Positions 45,186 through 56,839 of a DNA stretch of 64,000 nucleotides are shown here, piece after piece. The stretch is taken from the NCBI GenBank assembly GCA_023525975.1, contig CM042021.1, positions 107,925,501 to 107,989,500 on the forward strand. Reading direction: 5' to 3'. The notes beneath the pieces are model-generated. The model saw nothing but the letters and a program-made list of their open reading frames with translations. It was not told the origin of the DNA and did no database searches. The stretch is from Smallanthus sonchifolius. Lineage: Eukaryota > Streptophyta > Magnoliopsida > Asterales > Asteraceae. The translations under genes and the position numbers were made by a program. Numbering within the stretch: the stretch's first letter is position 1; every line of letters starts with the position of its first letter.

Positions 45186-46393
45186 TATCCCCACACTTGA
45201 GTTTTGCTTGCCCTCAAGCAAAGTCATTTGCTTTTAAATTCACATTACAAATTCTTAAATAATTGTTTTCACTAAACATAAGTTAAGGTCCAAAGTCATG
45301 CAAGATTCACAAGAATTAAACTCTCAATAGATTTACAATCCAACAAACATTGATGAATTTTTAAACAAAAGGAAATATTGGAACGCGCTTAACTCATATC
45401 TAGTTATGGTTTTGCATGCACACACCCCTCACAATCAGACACTCCACTCGGCTTCATATATGGACTAGCGATGACGTGCTAGTATTTTCCACTCAAAACC
45501 AAACAGTGACTCACATTATCATAGGCTTGCATATTGATCAAATCTCCACCTACTAACACAACTAAAACGCACAAATCAAAAGGTCTTTTAAGGGTTGTAA
45601 TGTAGGTTAGGGTTATAGGTATGGATAAGGATTTTTAAAGTGGCTAACGGTGAGTGGAATTCAACTAATGAAGTTACAAATTAACTCTTAAACTTTCAAA
45701 ATTCTACCATGGGTATAAATGACCCATCAACACTAAAGTTCTTATTTCTTCAAACTATCAAATAAAACTTAAGCTAAACTAACCCAATAACATCTTTTAT
45801 TGTAGCTCAACTAATATTCAAAATCTTCGGGCACATGTTGACCCAATACTATTTTTGTATTTCTTTTTCCATTTAGCCGAGTTTGCTGCCATCTGTAGCA
45901 CAATTGGGATTGGTACGGATGTTAACGGGTCGGTTTTGTTGAACTGGACCTGACCCACGGGGTTGGTTGTTATTGATAGGTATAGGTGGGGTTTGGGTTG
46001 AGGTTCGGTGAGGTGGAGTTGGTGGGCGGTTAGGGATAGGGCCTCTGTTTGGAGTTGGGCCACGGTTTCTTATGCTAGTCCCAGAATGACTGCTTCGACC
46101 ATCCATGGATGATGGTTCTGATGGAATAGGTTGTAAATTTTGTTGTTGGGTTCGGTTTTGCCTTGCTATCCTCTCAATTTCCGGTTCAAACGCAAGCGGT
46201 GAAGTTCTCCCGGATGAACGGGTACGCATGCACTAATCTGTCACCTGCACACACAAACAAACACCACGCGTAACACAAAAATAGAAGAAGATTAACCAAA
46301 CAAAACAAGTAACAAACAAGTAACAAATAGTCACACGAGTCAATTAAAATAAAACACCAAGCGCACACACTCCCCGGCAACGGCGCCAAAATT
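45186..46393 (-). pseudogene. Deleted second Athila internal region
   Basis: It contains the PPT and 3' UTR (45186 to about 45868), then gag N-terminal sequence (45904-46229) and the 5' leader. All of protease, RT and integrase is deleted. The junction carries a 35-bp inverted copy of gag DNA at 45869-45903. Confidence 0.88.
46371..46388 (-). promoter_or_regulatory. Athila PBS (next to LTR C)
   Basis: The minus strand reads TGGCGCCGTTGCCGGGGA, one base different from the PBS next to LTR B. Confidence 0.9.
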
Positions 46394-47320
46394 TGATCGG
46401 TGTCTAAGGGACCGGTCAAAGATAAAGAAATAGAGTGTCCTAATCACCTTAAACTAGTTAGGGTAAGAAGGGTGTCGAACCACGAAGAGTTTGTGGTCGG
46501 TGCTTAACTGCAATTGACAAAGTGATTTATGAAATAGCAATGGGTCTTTCTGACCAAACACAATCAATGATTTAGGTGAAAACTTTATAAACTCAACAAA
46601 CAAATCAAGTACCAAACAAAATGGTTTAAGTTGTAAACAATGATTAAAAAGGGTATCACACCCGGGTTTCAAGCTCACAAGTAATTAAGGATTATCACAC
46701 CAACATTTGAGTTCAAACAATCGAATGGTTATCCAAATCTAATTAACCAAATCTAACCAAGAACATCAACATTCATACATCATCGGCAAATAGTGTAAAA
46801 CAATATTCACGAATGAAATCGAGACAAATGTATGCAATATAGATTTAGATCAATCAATAGATTCAACATGCATCAAAGTTCATAGCAATTATCATCTAAC
46901 GGGGTCAATGGTGCAAGAATTTATCGACTCCCGTGAGTTCATAATCATACTAAACACAAAGATTCAAGTATTTCAAACCAAAATAACCTTTGAAATTCGG
47001 CTGTTTCGCTCAAACCCCGCGTCTGAAACGCAACCAGCGTAGGCTTACGCCGGGTACCTGAAGCATGCTGTGAAGAAAACAGTTAGGCGTAGGCCTACGC
47101 TGTGGGGCGTAGGCTTACGCTGTACCTGCAGTTTTGCCCCGTTTCTTCCGTCTTCCATCCAACTCTTCCGTCTCTCTCGTAATATCTTAAAAAAAAACAT
47201 ATATTAAGCTTCCAACACCTGCACATATATGGCTACACAAAACCTTTGTATTCCACATATTAAATTGTATAAAAATAACATATTACACCTTTTAATACAT
47301 GAAACTTTGGCCACTTATCA
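46394..47320 (-). repeat. Athila LTR C (927 bp, with deletions)
   Basis: Relative to LTR A it lacks about 250 bp after CAAACCAAA and has three palindromic units instead of six (about 47035-47124). CGTAC follows at 47321. Confidence 0.93.
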
Positions 47321-47998
47321 CGTACCGTCCTTCTTCTTGACAAATAATACCGGAGCTCCCCACGGTGATGAACTAGGTCGGATGAAACCTTTATCCAATA
47401 AGTCTTGCAATTGAGTGGACAGTTCCTGCAATTCACTGGGTGCTAATCGATAAGGTGCCCGAGCGATCGGCGCTGCTCCAGGTGCTAAATCGATTTGAAA
47501 TTCTACTTGACGGTGCGGTGGCAAACCGGGCAGATCCTCAGGAAATACTTCCAAAAAGTCACGCACATCGGGAATATCTTCGATCTTCTTCTCTTCTGAC
47601 GGCTGCTCAGCAACAAGAGCCAAAATAGCCGTATGTCCCTTTCGAAGACATTTTTGTGCTTTCATGAAGTATTTAATGCCCATGACTGCACCAACTCTTT
47701 CGCCCTGAACTGAAAGAATTTCTCCACTCGGAAGGGGTATGCGAACGATTTTCTCATGACAAATGATTTCCGCTTGGTTTCTAGACAACCAATCCATGCT
47801 GACGATTACATCAAAACTACCAAGTGTGACCGGCATAAGGTCGATATCAAGAATATGGCTAGCTAGATCAAGCTTACAACCCTTAAGAATGTGGGTTGCT
47901 TCAATTATTTGGCCGTCAGTTATCTCTATTACATACTTAGCTTCTAACAGAGTTGGAGTTCCTTTTATCATATCACTAAGTTTCTTAGATATAAAACT
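47321..47998 (-). pseudogene. Tekay pol 5' remnant: protease end and RT start
   Basis: It encodes LGSFDVIVSMDWLSRNQAEI and the RT start DFLEVFPEDLPGLPPHRQVE, up to FVKKKDGT at the Athila insertion site. It would continue at 36654. The upstream protease active site and all of gag are deleted at 47998. Confidence 0.9.
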
Positions 47999-48032
47999 CC
48001 TCTTTTCCCAATCAAATCGCGATCGAACCCAG
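47999..48032. other. Templated filler at the Tekay deletion junction
   Basis: 32 bases (47999-48030) match 48849-48880 and 32666-32697 in the Tekay LTRs, including TTTTCCCAATCAAATCGCG. Beyond 48033 the LTR resumes at a different internal point, so this is an extra copied patch between the deletion ends. Confidence 0.85.
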
Positions 48033-50133
48033 TATAAAATGAAGTACAAAAATCAAAGAGTTTGTATCATGTTTTCTCCCCCAGTTTAAAAGCAGTAAAA
48101 GGGGCCGTGAAAACTCACCTGCTTGGCGTTGAAGGTAGTTCACACTAGAAGTAAGTTTGAAATCACGAGTGTAAGTCTCAAAAGACCTACGGATGTCCTA
48201 GAATTATAAACATATAAATTAGGAACGATAAGGGAATTGTGACCGTGACAAGGAAAGAACATCTTAAAGAACCGCTCTAATCGAACGAGAGTGGACGAAC
48301 GTGTCCACGAGTTTAGGAATTACTTTACGCGACGAACGACGTAAATAATAATATATATATATATGAGTGATTAATATAACTAATTATTATTTAATCTCGA
48401 TTGATTCACGACGTTATAAAAATGATTTGAAATAATATAATTATATATTATTTACTAATACGGGTCACAATTTGAAAATAATATAACATATTATTTACAT
48501 GTGTTTACGGTTTAAAATAATATAAGTATATTATTTTTTACTTATTAATAATCAAAATGTACAATTTATAAAAATGGTTATAATTTATAAAAATAAACAA
48601 AATATTTAAATCCCGAGCCTATGGGTTGTTTTCCGATTTAAAACCCATTTATATAATGATATAATATCATCAAGAATGATTTTTATTAATTAATTATGTT
48701 TAGAAAAATGTTTAAAAAGAAATGTGGGAGCCCGGACTCGAACCCGGGTCTCTCCCACACACACTCATCGCTTTAACCAGTTCCGGCCGCTAGGCTATCG
48801 CGATATTATCCTTACTGAAATGGTTTTAATCCTGCGTTACCGAGAGCCCCTCTTTTCCCAATCAAATCGCGATCGAACCCCATGCCACCCCCAAATCCGA
48901 CCGATCCCGATTTTAAATGTCAACAAAAGTTTCGGGGTTTTGATTATAGGTTATTTTCGAATCTGCACACACGATTAATTGTAAAAAAATCATCGATTGA
49001 GTTGTTTAATAACGAGATTCAAGTCCGAACCCTAGATTAATAACATGAGATTAATTTGATCAAATTGGATAATAATATTTACTGAAAACATGGGGCTTTT
49101 ACTAAAAAGGAGATTTCGAAACTAATGATATAAATTAATTGTATTGAGAACGTGTCTAAGTCAGGGTTTGATTAAATCGGACATTGATGAACCCTAAGTT
49201 CTGGGTTTTTATAAATTCGATGTTCAAAGATTAAATTAGCATAGGGGTTTTAGTAAACAAAGGATTTCGAACATGAACGTGTGGTTTAATTTGATGGAGG
49301 TTGAGTTTCGGATCAAAAGCCCCAATTCGTATATGAACGAACCCTAGATTTCTGTTCTTGTTAATGCTGATGTTGCAATCCCCAATTGACATAGGGCTTT
49401 CCATCAGGAAGTAAAAACGACGGTGAGGGTGTATTCAATTACCGTAAACAAGTGCGAATTGACTGAGATCGATTAAAATGGTTGTCGAATGTGGTATAGG
49501 TTGCCTCCGGTGTCTTCGACTGTTACTCCGGTCAATTCAGTTGATGCAGAAGCTTCAAGGAGGATCACCGTGTGTGTGCAGTGGTTCAATTACAAGGAAA
49601 ATAAACGAATTGAAACACATTCGATAGAAGTCGAAGAGGGTAGCGACGGTTATGAGTTGAATACTCATAATTGAGTTTAATTCGATTAAAGCCGGTGTTA
49701 AAGATGATAATGATGATCCAAAACGGTAAGGTCGTGGGAATCGGTTTCAATACTAACGGATTTCAACTAGAAACGGTCGGGTTCATGCAAAATCGCGGTG
49801 TTTGACTTTCTGAAGTCAACAAATCAAGGATTGGAGAATTACAGAACTAGTCCCTGAGGTTTCCTTCAGAATTGAAGTTTGAGACTTGGCAGATTAAGTC
49901 CTTCTAGTTTAAACGGAGTTAACTCTTGGTTAATTTTGACTTTTAAAGTCAACAGAGTTGATTTTGACTTTCAAAAAGTCAACAGAATAGTTTAAGGTTA
50001 TGACATAACTAGTCCCTGAAGTCTAAGTTTGGAATATTGACAGAAATAGTCCCTGAAGTTTGAGTAAAGTTAATTTCAGTTAACTTTAACTGGATTTTGT
50101 TAACGGGGTTAACTGAAAAGTCGGATTGTCACA
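48033..50133 (-). repeat. Tekay 5' LTR, truncated (2101 bp)
   Basis: It aligns with 31848-33949 and ends TTGTCACA before the CTATA duplication. The missing part is its inner end, lost together with the PBS and gag. The tRNA-like block is at about 48723-48813. Confidence 0.9.
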
Positions 50134-50453
50134 CTATATCCGACTGAATCAGTTTTCTTAGTTGAATATGGGTTAGATGTTTCAAAAGTGGGTTCAAACA
50201 CACATTTACGATTGAGATTTAGATTTTCACATTACTAAAGAGTTATAACCATATGTTGGGCCTACCGGCTATACCTTAGTAAGCACCATCGCTTTTGGTC
50301 CATTCCATGTTCAAGAAGTGTGATCAGACTCTATCATTTCTCAAAGGGTCGGATTCGATTTCCTGAAAAAAAATTGATAATATCAGTGAGATCGAGGATA
50401 AGAGCTTTTCTTCAAGCAAACTATAAACAAAGCAATTCTTTTATATTCTTTTC
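50134..50453 (-). other. Copia spacer 3' of pol
   Basis: Non-coding Copia sequence between the Tekay insertion and the end of pol. Nothing specific was recognised. Confidence 0.6.
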
Positions 50454-53400
50454 TCACAAAAATTCTAAATTCTCCCCCAAAAGATCTGCTTTTAAAACAG
50501 ATAAACAGAAATAACTATACAGAAAGGAAAAATATTTTTTGAAAATCTTCCCGATTAACAAGTTTAAACAGATAAGACAATATGCACAAAGGTTATTGAA
50601 AATTGAGCATTCGAGCATCTCCACCAATTTCTCAAATCTAGCATAGTCGAATGCTTTAGTGAAGATGTCGGTGGTTTGCTTGTCGGTTTTTACTTCAACG
50701 ATCTTGATGTGCTTCTTTTCGACATTGTCATAGATGAAATGATGTTTGATCTCAATGTGTCTGGTTTTGGAGTGCTGGACGGGATTTTTGGTGATGTGTG
50801 GAACGACGGTGTTGTAACAGAGGATGGGAGTTTCATGGAAGGTTATCCCGTAATCAAGCATTTGATGATGGATCCATCTCACTTGGGAACAGCAAAGGGC
50901 TGCAGCAATATATTCGGCTTTGGCGGTGGATTGAGAAATGGTGGTCTGTTTCTTACATTTCCAGGATATAAGGCGGTTGCCAAGGAATTGACAACCCCAA
51001 GAAGTAGATTTTCGGTCTAAGTTGCATCCCCCGCAGTCTGAATCTGAATAAGCCACAAGATCAAACAAGTTATTTTTGGGATACCAAAGCCCAAGTTTTG
51101 GCTTGTATTTCAAATATCTTAAAATACGTTTGACAACAATTAAATAAGAGAGTTTAGGATTAGCATGAAAGCGTGCACACAAGCACACAACAAACATGAT
51201 GTCCGTTTTGCTAGCAGTGAGGTACATGTGAGATCCTATCATCGAGCGATAGAGGTGCTGATCAACACTTTCACCATCCAAATCAGGAGACAACGAATGT
51301 CGAACTTCCACAGGAGTTTTGAAAGGGTGGGACTCAGTCATTTTGAACTTGGTCAAAATTTCTTTGACATATTTCTCTTGGTGAATGAGAATTCCTGACT
51401 CTGACTGATCAACTTGCAATATCAGAAAGAACTTCATTTCCCCCATGGAGCTCATTTCAAACTTGGAAAGCATCACTTCTTCAAATTCCTTGCACAACCT
51501 TGGATTTGTAGAACCGAAAATGATGTCATCTACATAGATCTTCAAAATCAATCCCTTCCTCTTGATAAAACCCCTGAACAACCAAACGGGCTTTATTGCG
51601 AACCACGATTCCTCCTTCATCCTTCTTGTTACGAAAAACCCAACGAGTGCCGATTGGGACTTTGTTCTTTGGGAAGTCTACTAGATTCCATACTTGTAAC
51701 TTGGTAAATTGCTGTAATTCTTCTTGCATTGCCTCCACCCAACTGTTCTCAAGCAGTGCAGCTTTGATATTCTTAGGTTTAACTTTAGAAATAAAACATG
51801 TGAAAAGACCGTCACTCATAGCTTCAGTGGCACTTCGAGTTCGGACTCCCACGTTGAGTGGACCAATGAAGTTGTCGGTAGAATGATCTCTGTGAACCCG
51901 TAATTGTGGAATCACATCCTATGCCAGATTTTCTTCCAGATTTGTAATGTTGTTGTCAGGAATCATTGCTTCATCTTCTGCAAATTCTGTGGAAGAGGAC
52001 TGTTGACCAACATCCACTATTGGAGGAGTTTGATTCTCAACAGTTTCACTTGTTGCAACAGAAACTGAGGAGCTCGAAAAGCTTTCGGTAGAAATTACAG
52101 GAGGAACATCCACATGTTGACTGGATGAAGATGAGCTTGAAGCAGTAGAGGTACCTAGGTTATTCACAGACATAAGAGGATTAGCTGAAATATATATATT
52201 TGTGAACATAGGAATATTAAATGATTTAAATAAAGAATCGACATCAAAAACCCAATCAGGACCATCCCAGTGTCCATGTGATTGCTTTCGTGCAAATTGA
52301 CATCAATGGACTCCATCACGATTCTCCTTCGCTTGTTGTAAACACGAAATGCTCTTTGAGTGGAAGAATAGCCCACAAAATAACACTCATCAGCTTTAGC
52401 TTCAAACTTGTTTAGCTGGTCCGAAGTATTCAGCATTGTGCAAACACACCCAAATTTCCTGAAGAAATCAATAACAGGCTTGCGCTTGAACATAATCTCA
52501 TAAGGAGTCTTGTTGCAGCTTTTGGTGATAAGAACACGGGTTTGCACAAAACATGCGGTATTAACTTCCTCGGCCCAAAACGTGACAGGTAGCTTAGAAT
52601 CAACGACCATAGTCCTTGCCGCTTCTATTAACGTACGATTTCGTCATTCAGCTACACCATTTTGTTGCGGAGTGCGAGGTGCACTGAACTGCAGAGAGAT
52701 ACCTTTATTTTCACAAAAAGAATCTAGAATAGAATTCTTCAACTCGGTTCCGTGGTCGCTTCGGATAGTCTTCACACTAAGATTGAATAGATTCTCAATC
52801 TGCAGCAGATGAATTTTCAGAACTTCTGGCGTCTCATCTTTCATTGCTAGGAAGAATACCTATGTAAATCGTGAGAAGTCATCGGTTACCACCAATCAGT
52901 AGGATTTCCGTCCATGACTCATGACACTCACTGGACCAAAGAGATCCATGTGAAGTAATTGAAGAGGGGAGTCAATGGAATTGGTGGTTTTGCGCTTGTG
53001 GGTGGATTTATGTTGCTTGCCCTGGGAACATGAGAGACAATGTTCTGAAGGAGAGAAATCTTTCAGAGGCAAACCGATGACAATGTTTCCACGAACAAGG
53101 CGGTTCATGGTCTTGAAGTTCACGTGTCCTATTCTTTTGTGCCAAAGGAAGGTCTCATCTTCTGAAGTTTTTGAGAGAAAGTAGGATTCAATTCCTGAAG
53201 GATTATTCATATCCAGACTGTAGGTATTGAATCTTCGAGGAGCACGCATAAGAATAAGGTCTTTAGAAATAACCACTCCAGGGTTCAGAATCAAATATTC
53301 TCTTGAGTTGAAGAGGGCACAGAAGTCTTTGTCACAAATCTGGGACACACTCATCAGATTGTATTTTAGCTGCGGGATGAAGTTGACATGCTCCAAGCAA

Positions 53401-53560
53401 TTTACACCGTTGGACACAGTTCCTTGTCCTTCAATCTTTCCTCCTCTTGGATTGCCTGTAAAGGCAACAAAATCTCAATCTATTGGATGATAATCTTGCA
53501 GCAAAGAAAAATGACCAGTCATATGTCTTACTGTCGACATGCCAGATATTGTCTCCAGTC
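50454..53560 (-). pseudogene. Copia pol: protease, integrase, RT, RNase H
   Basis: Protease begins near 53545 as WHVDS, but a small deletion removes the rest of the DSG-type active site. Then follow the integrase zinc region (LWHKRIGHVNF, HCLSCSQGKQ), the integrase core with LLHMDLFGPV, RSDHGTELKN and APRTPQQNGVAE, and a Pro/Ser-rich spacer. RT starts with WVFRNKKDEGG and jumps from EEGIDFED straight to KIYVDDIIFG (51522-51536). About 100 residues between the first RT blocks and the YVDD box are deleted. RNase H has AYSDSDCGGCNLDRKSTS. In-frame stops lie near 52860, 52645 and 51918. The element cannot encode its own RT. Confidence 0.92.
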
Positions 53561-53592
53561 CTCCTCGATTGCCCCTACACAAAACGAATCAT

Positions 53593-56202
53593 TTAGACAT
53601 TGGTACCCAAGCCATTGTTGACTTGGAACTTCTTAATTTTGCAAGATGCTTCTCGGAAATAATAGTCAGAATCCTCCTTTAATGAAGTATCAAAAAGATC
53701 ATTATTCTTAATTTTCCAAATCCTTTTCAACCTATTTTTAGCATTAATCCTTTTACATCGCAGATCTCTACTGTGTTGTGATTTAGAGAAAACATTTGAA
53801 TAACAATCAACTGAATTTTGAATAACAGATGGTACATTTTCTTCTTTGAAATGATATGTAGACAATTTACAGGTTTTGAAAACATGATTGGATTCGCCAC
53901 AACTAAAACAAACTTTATCACATGTCGACTTAGCCTGATAGTTATCATCATAAGATGATGAAGATGATTGTGTGTTGAGGCATCAGAACTAGAGGCAACT
54001 CTTTCTTCAACATTTCTTTCTTGAAGACTTTCATCTGAAAATTTGCAGATTACTCATTGTTTCTTGTGGAATATCAGCCACAACAACTCCTGCACTTTTA
54101 AAATTTTCAATACAACTCATAGCATTTACAGATTTAGGAACAAAAGGTAAAGCATTCTTAAACATAGAAATGTCATTTCTCAAACTGTCATACTCAGAAG
54201 GCATAGAACCAAAACACAAATTTTCAACGTGTTCACAAATATCTGGTTTTGACACGGACATATTATTACATTCATCCGATTCAAGTTCATTTAAAAAATT
54301 TCCCTTACTAGAAATCTCTTCACAATAATCTTCGGAACCTACACAATCTGACTCTTCACAGGAAGCAAAACTGTCAGAATCTAAAGTTTTAATATAATCA
54401 TCAACAGATAACTTGCAAACAAAAGGTGTGGGAACATGAGGAGCTGGCATATTAGCAAATCTACCAGACTTGGAATACGGTGATGGGTGTGAATTATACC
54501 CAATGCCTTATGTGACTTTTTTATGAATTTGGTTATCAATGATCCCAAATAAAATTTTCTGATCCATACCAATGTGTTCAACTTGAAAATTTACCTTTTC
54601 AGCCTTTTGAAGTCTTTCAGTTAAAATTTGATTATTATTCTTTTGTGTAGTAAGTTGTACAATCAAAGATTGGGTTTCTCCAGAAATATCATGAATTTTC
54701 TTTAAGTAAAGTTTCTCATTTTTAGCCACAGAATCATACATCACCTTTATATGTTCACGTTTATCGACCAAGGCTTGGTTGATGAATCTATATTTTTGAA
54801 TTTCATTTAAACAGGATTGAGCATTGCAAAGTCTAGACAGTACCTCAGCTGGTACATCGGTGAGATCCTCAGCTGGCTCAATTATAACACATTTCTCCTT
54901 CTCTTCAATGTTAGCCATCAGTGCCTTGTCAGCTGCTTCCCCTTCTTGATCTCCCCAATGATAGTGTCCATCTGCTTGATAGACTAGAGCTGTTGAGCTG
55001 GAAGATGTGGTGGATTTGGAAGAAACAACAGCTTGCTTTCCAGATGAGTTCTTCTTCTCATGCTCCTCCTTTGATGATGGCTCCTTGCAATTTCTTGCAA
55101 AATGACCCAGATGGTCACAATTATAGCATCTCACCTTCTTGATATCAAAGCCCAGAGTCTTCCCTTGCTTGAATCTATCCATCCCAGTCCTCTTAATGAA
55201 TCTCTTGGCCCACAGAGTCAACATGGCCATACACCAACCGATGTCCATCTTCTCCAAATCATTAGGATTAATCTGCTCCAAGTCATCAGGTTGAAAACTG
55301 ATACGTGTCAGATTTCCAGAAATTAGTGCATCATAACATGACATGAAGACAGTCATGATAGGCAGATACTCATCAGGGATCATAGTGGTTGGCTTCTGAG
55401 AGGTGGATGAAGTGGTAGGCTGAATTCCATAAACAGAAGGTGGGACATTAGTCTGAAAGTATGCCATTGTAGTTTTACTGGATGAAGTGGAAGAACCTTG
55501 ACCATCAAGAAGAGCTGTGTTTCCAGACTGATTAGTTGGAGTGACATCACCCTTCTTTATCTCCAACTCATAAGACTCTAGAATGCTGTAGAGTTATTGT
55601 TGTGACAGATCACTAAGCTTCTCAGTTTTCTTGATCATAATTCTATACATATTCCATTCCTCAGGCAGTGAATCAAGCAGCTTCTTATTTAACTCAACAG
55701 TAGGATACTCAGTTCCCAAAACCTTCAACTTAGAGACAATACTTGAGAACCGGTTGATCAACTTAGACATGGGTTCTCCAGGGGCACTACTGAACATCTC
55801 ATACTGCTTCTTGATCAAATCTCTCTTGCTTTCCCTAACCTCAGCACTTCCTTCATATCTAGTACATAATGCTACCCAAAGATCCTTAGCGGTAGTATAC
55901 TTAGCAAATATGTTGAACACATCAATAGGAAGAACCATAGAAATAGATCCATAAGCTTTGTTGTCTCGGGCAATTAGAGCAATATCCTTCTAATCATATT
56001 CAGCAACAGTCTTGGGACGCTGAACATCTGCAGTGGTAGTAACTGGCTTGTGTGGACCATCAGTGATTGACTGCAAAAGAGTGTAGTCATGGAACTGAAA
56101 GAAGGTCTTCATTTTCTTGGTCCAATCATCAAAATCTCCAGTGGACACAAAGACGGGTGGTTTGTTTCCCCCAGCATACTCATTGTTGCTTAAAGATGCC
56201 AT
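53593..56202 (-). pseudogene. Copia gag with two zinc knuckles
   Basis: It starts MASLSNNEYAGGNKPPVF, with FDDWTKKMKTFF typical of Copia Gag. Capsid continues through AKDLWVALCTRYEGSAEV to about 55594, where a stop intervenes. The first knuckle CYNCDHLGHFARNC lies at about 55100-55140. A long coiled-coil and acidic region follows (54031-54900). The second knuckle CFSCGESNHVFKTC lies at about 53880-53925. A large Gag with a second CCHC motif fits Sirevirus-type elements. Stops at about 55985, 55595, 54510 and 53960 break it. Confidence 0.88.
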
Positions 56203-56825
56203 AACTCAGAAAATTTTGATCAAAGACTAGTATCGGGTGACAAAAAGCAAACCGAAACTACTTAGTTTCGGTTGAAGAAATACTGCCCGAAACTCCTAGT
56301 TTTGATAATGAGAAACCAGAATAAATCACAAAGTAAAACCAACAGAAACTACAAGTTTCGGTAGAAACTCTAGTTTCGATAGACCAATACTTTCGTGTGG
56401 GTATGCTGCAAAGATTAGCTTCGATAAGAAAAAGACAAAAGCAGTAGTTTCGATGGTACCTTCTCCAGAAAAAAATTTTAGACAAGAATTTTCGACGAGT
56501 AACAGAAAATAGAGAATGTCCCCTGGTAGTTTCGATGCCTTCTTCTCTAAGTTTCAGAAAACCTCCATGGATGAACAGCTCCAAAAATCAAAGTGATGAT
56601 AAATGAAATCTAATCCGATGAAAAGTTTCCAAAAGTGCTCTAGAAAAAGAATCTAGTCTTTAAATAGAGAGAATCATCCAAATAAACCCGTAATCGATGA
56701 AACAGTACCCAAAGCTCAATGTAACAGTGCTCAAACTTCAAAAACCAGAAAAACTTAAAAAACAGTGTAAAATCACCTCAAATTGATCACAAAAACCTGA
56801 AAACACTCAGAATCAAGAGTATAAA
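56203..56825 (-). other. Copia 5' leader
   Basis: Untranslated region between the PBS and gag. It holds palindromes CGAAACTACTTAGTTTCG (56253-56270), one at 56288-56304 and one at about 56344-56360, and several GTTTCG half-sites to about 56535. Confidence 0.85.
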
Positions 56826-56837
56826 GCTCTGATACCA
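56826..56837 (-). promoter_or_regulatory. Copia primer-binding site
   Basis: The minus strand reads TGGTATCAGAGC, complementary to the 3' end of initiator tRNA-Met. It is 2 nt from the 5' LTR. Confidence 0.95.
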
Positions 56838-56839
56838 AT

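Larger units (their letters stand above)
36660..47320 (-). mobile_element. Rearranged Athila insertion (three LTRs)
   Basis: It splits the Tekay RT gene. The 5-bp duplication CGTAC is at 36655-36659 on the left and 47321-47325 on the right, and a third copy at 37897-37901 follows the leftmost LTR. The order is LTR A, 324 bp of duplicated Tekay DNA, Athila polyprotein, PBS, LTR B, a deleted internal region, PBS, LTR C. This is not a plain insertion; see findings. Confidence 0.9.
31172..50133 (-). mobile_element. Tekay-type Ty3/gypsy chromovirus, interrupted
   Basis: It is inserted in Copia with a 5-bp duplication CTATA (31167-31171 and 50134-50138). The 3' LTR is 31172-33949. The 5' LTR is truncated to 48033-50133. 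Pol is split into 34072-36654 and 47321-47998 by the Athila insertion. Gag, the PBS, the first part of protease and the inner part of the 5' LTR are deleted. The chromodomain-like end of integrase and the TGTCACACCC LTR start support the Tekay/Del lineage. Confidence 0.9.

Noticed and set aside
47318..48049. 243-aa ORF as a complete protease-RT protein
   Set aside because: Its first residues come from LTR and filler DNA; it is a fragment of Tekay pol.
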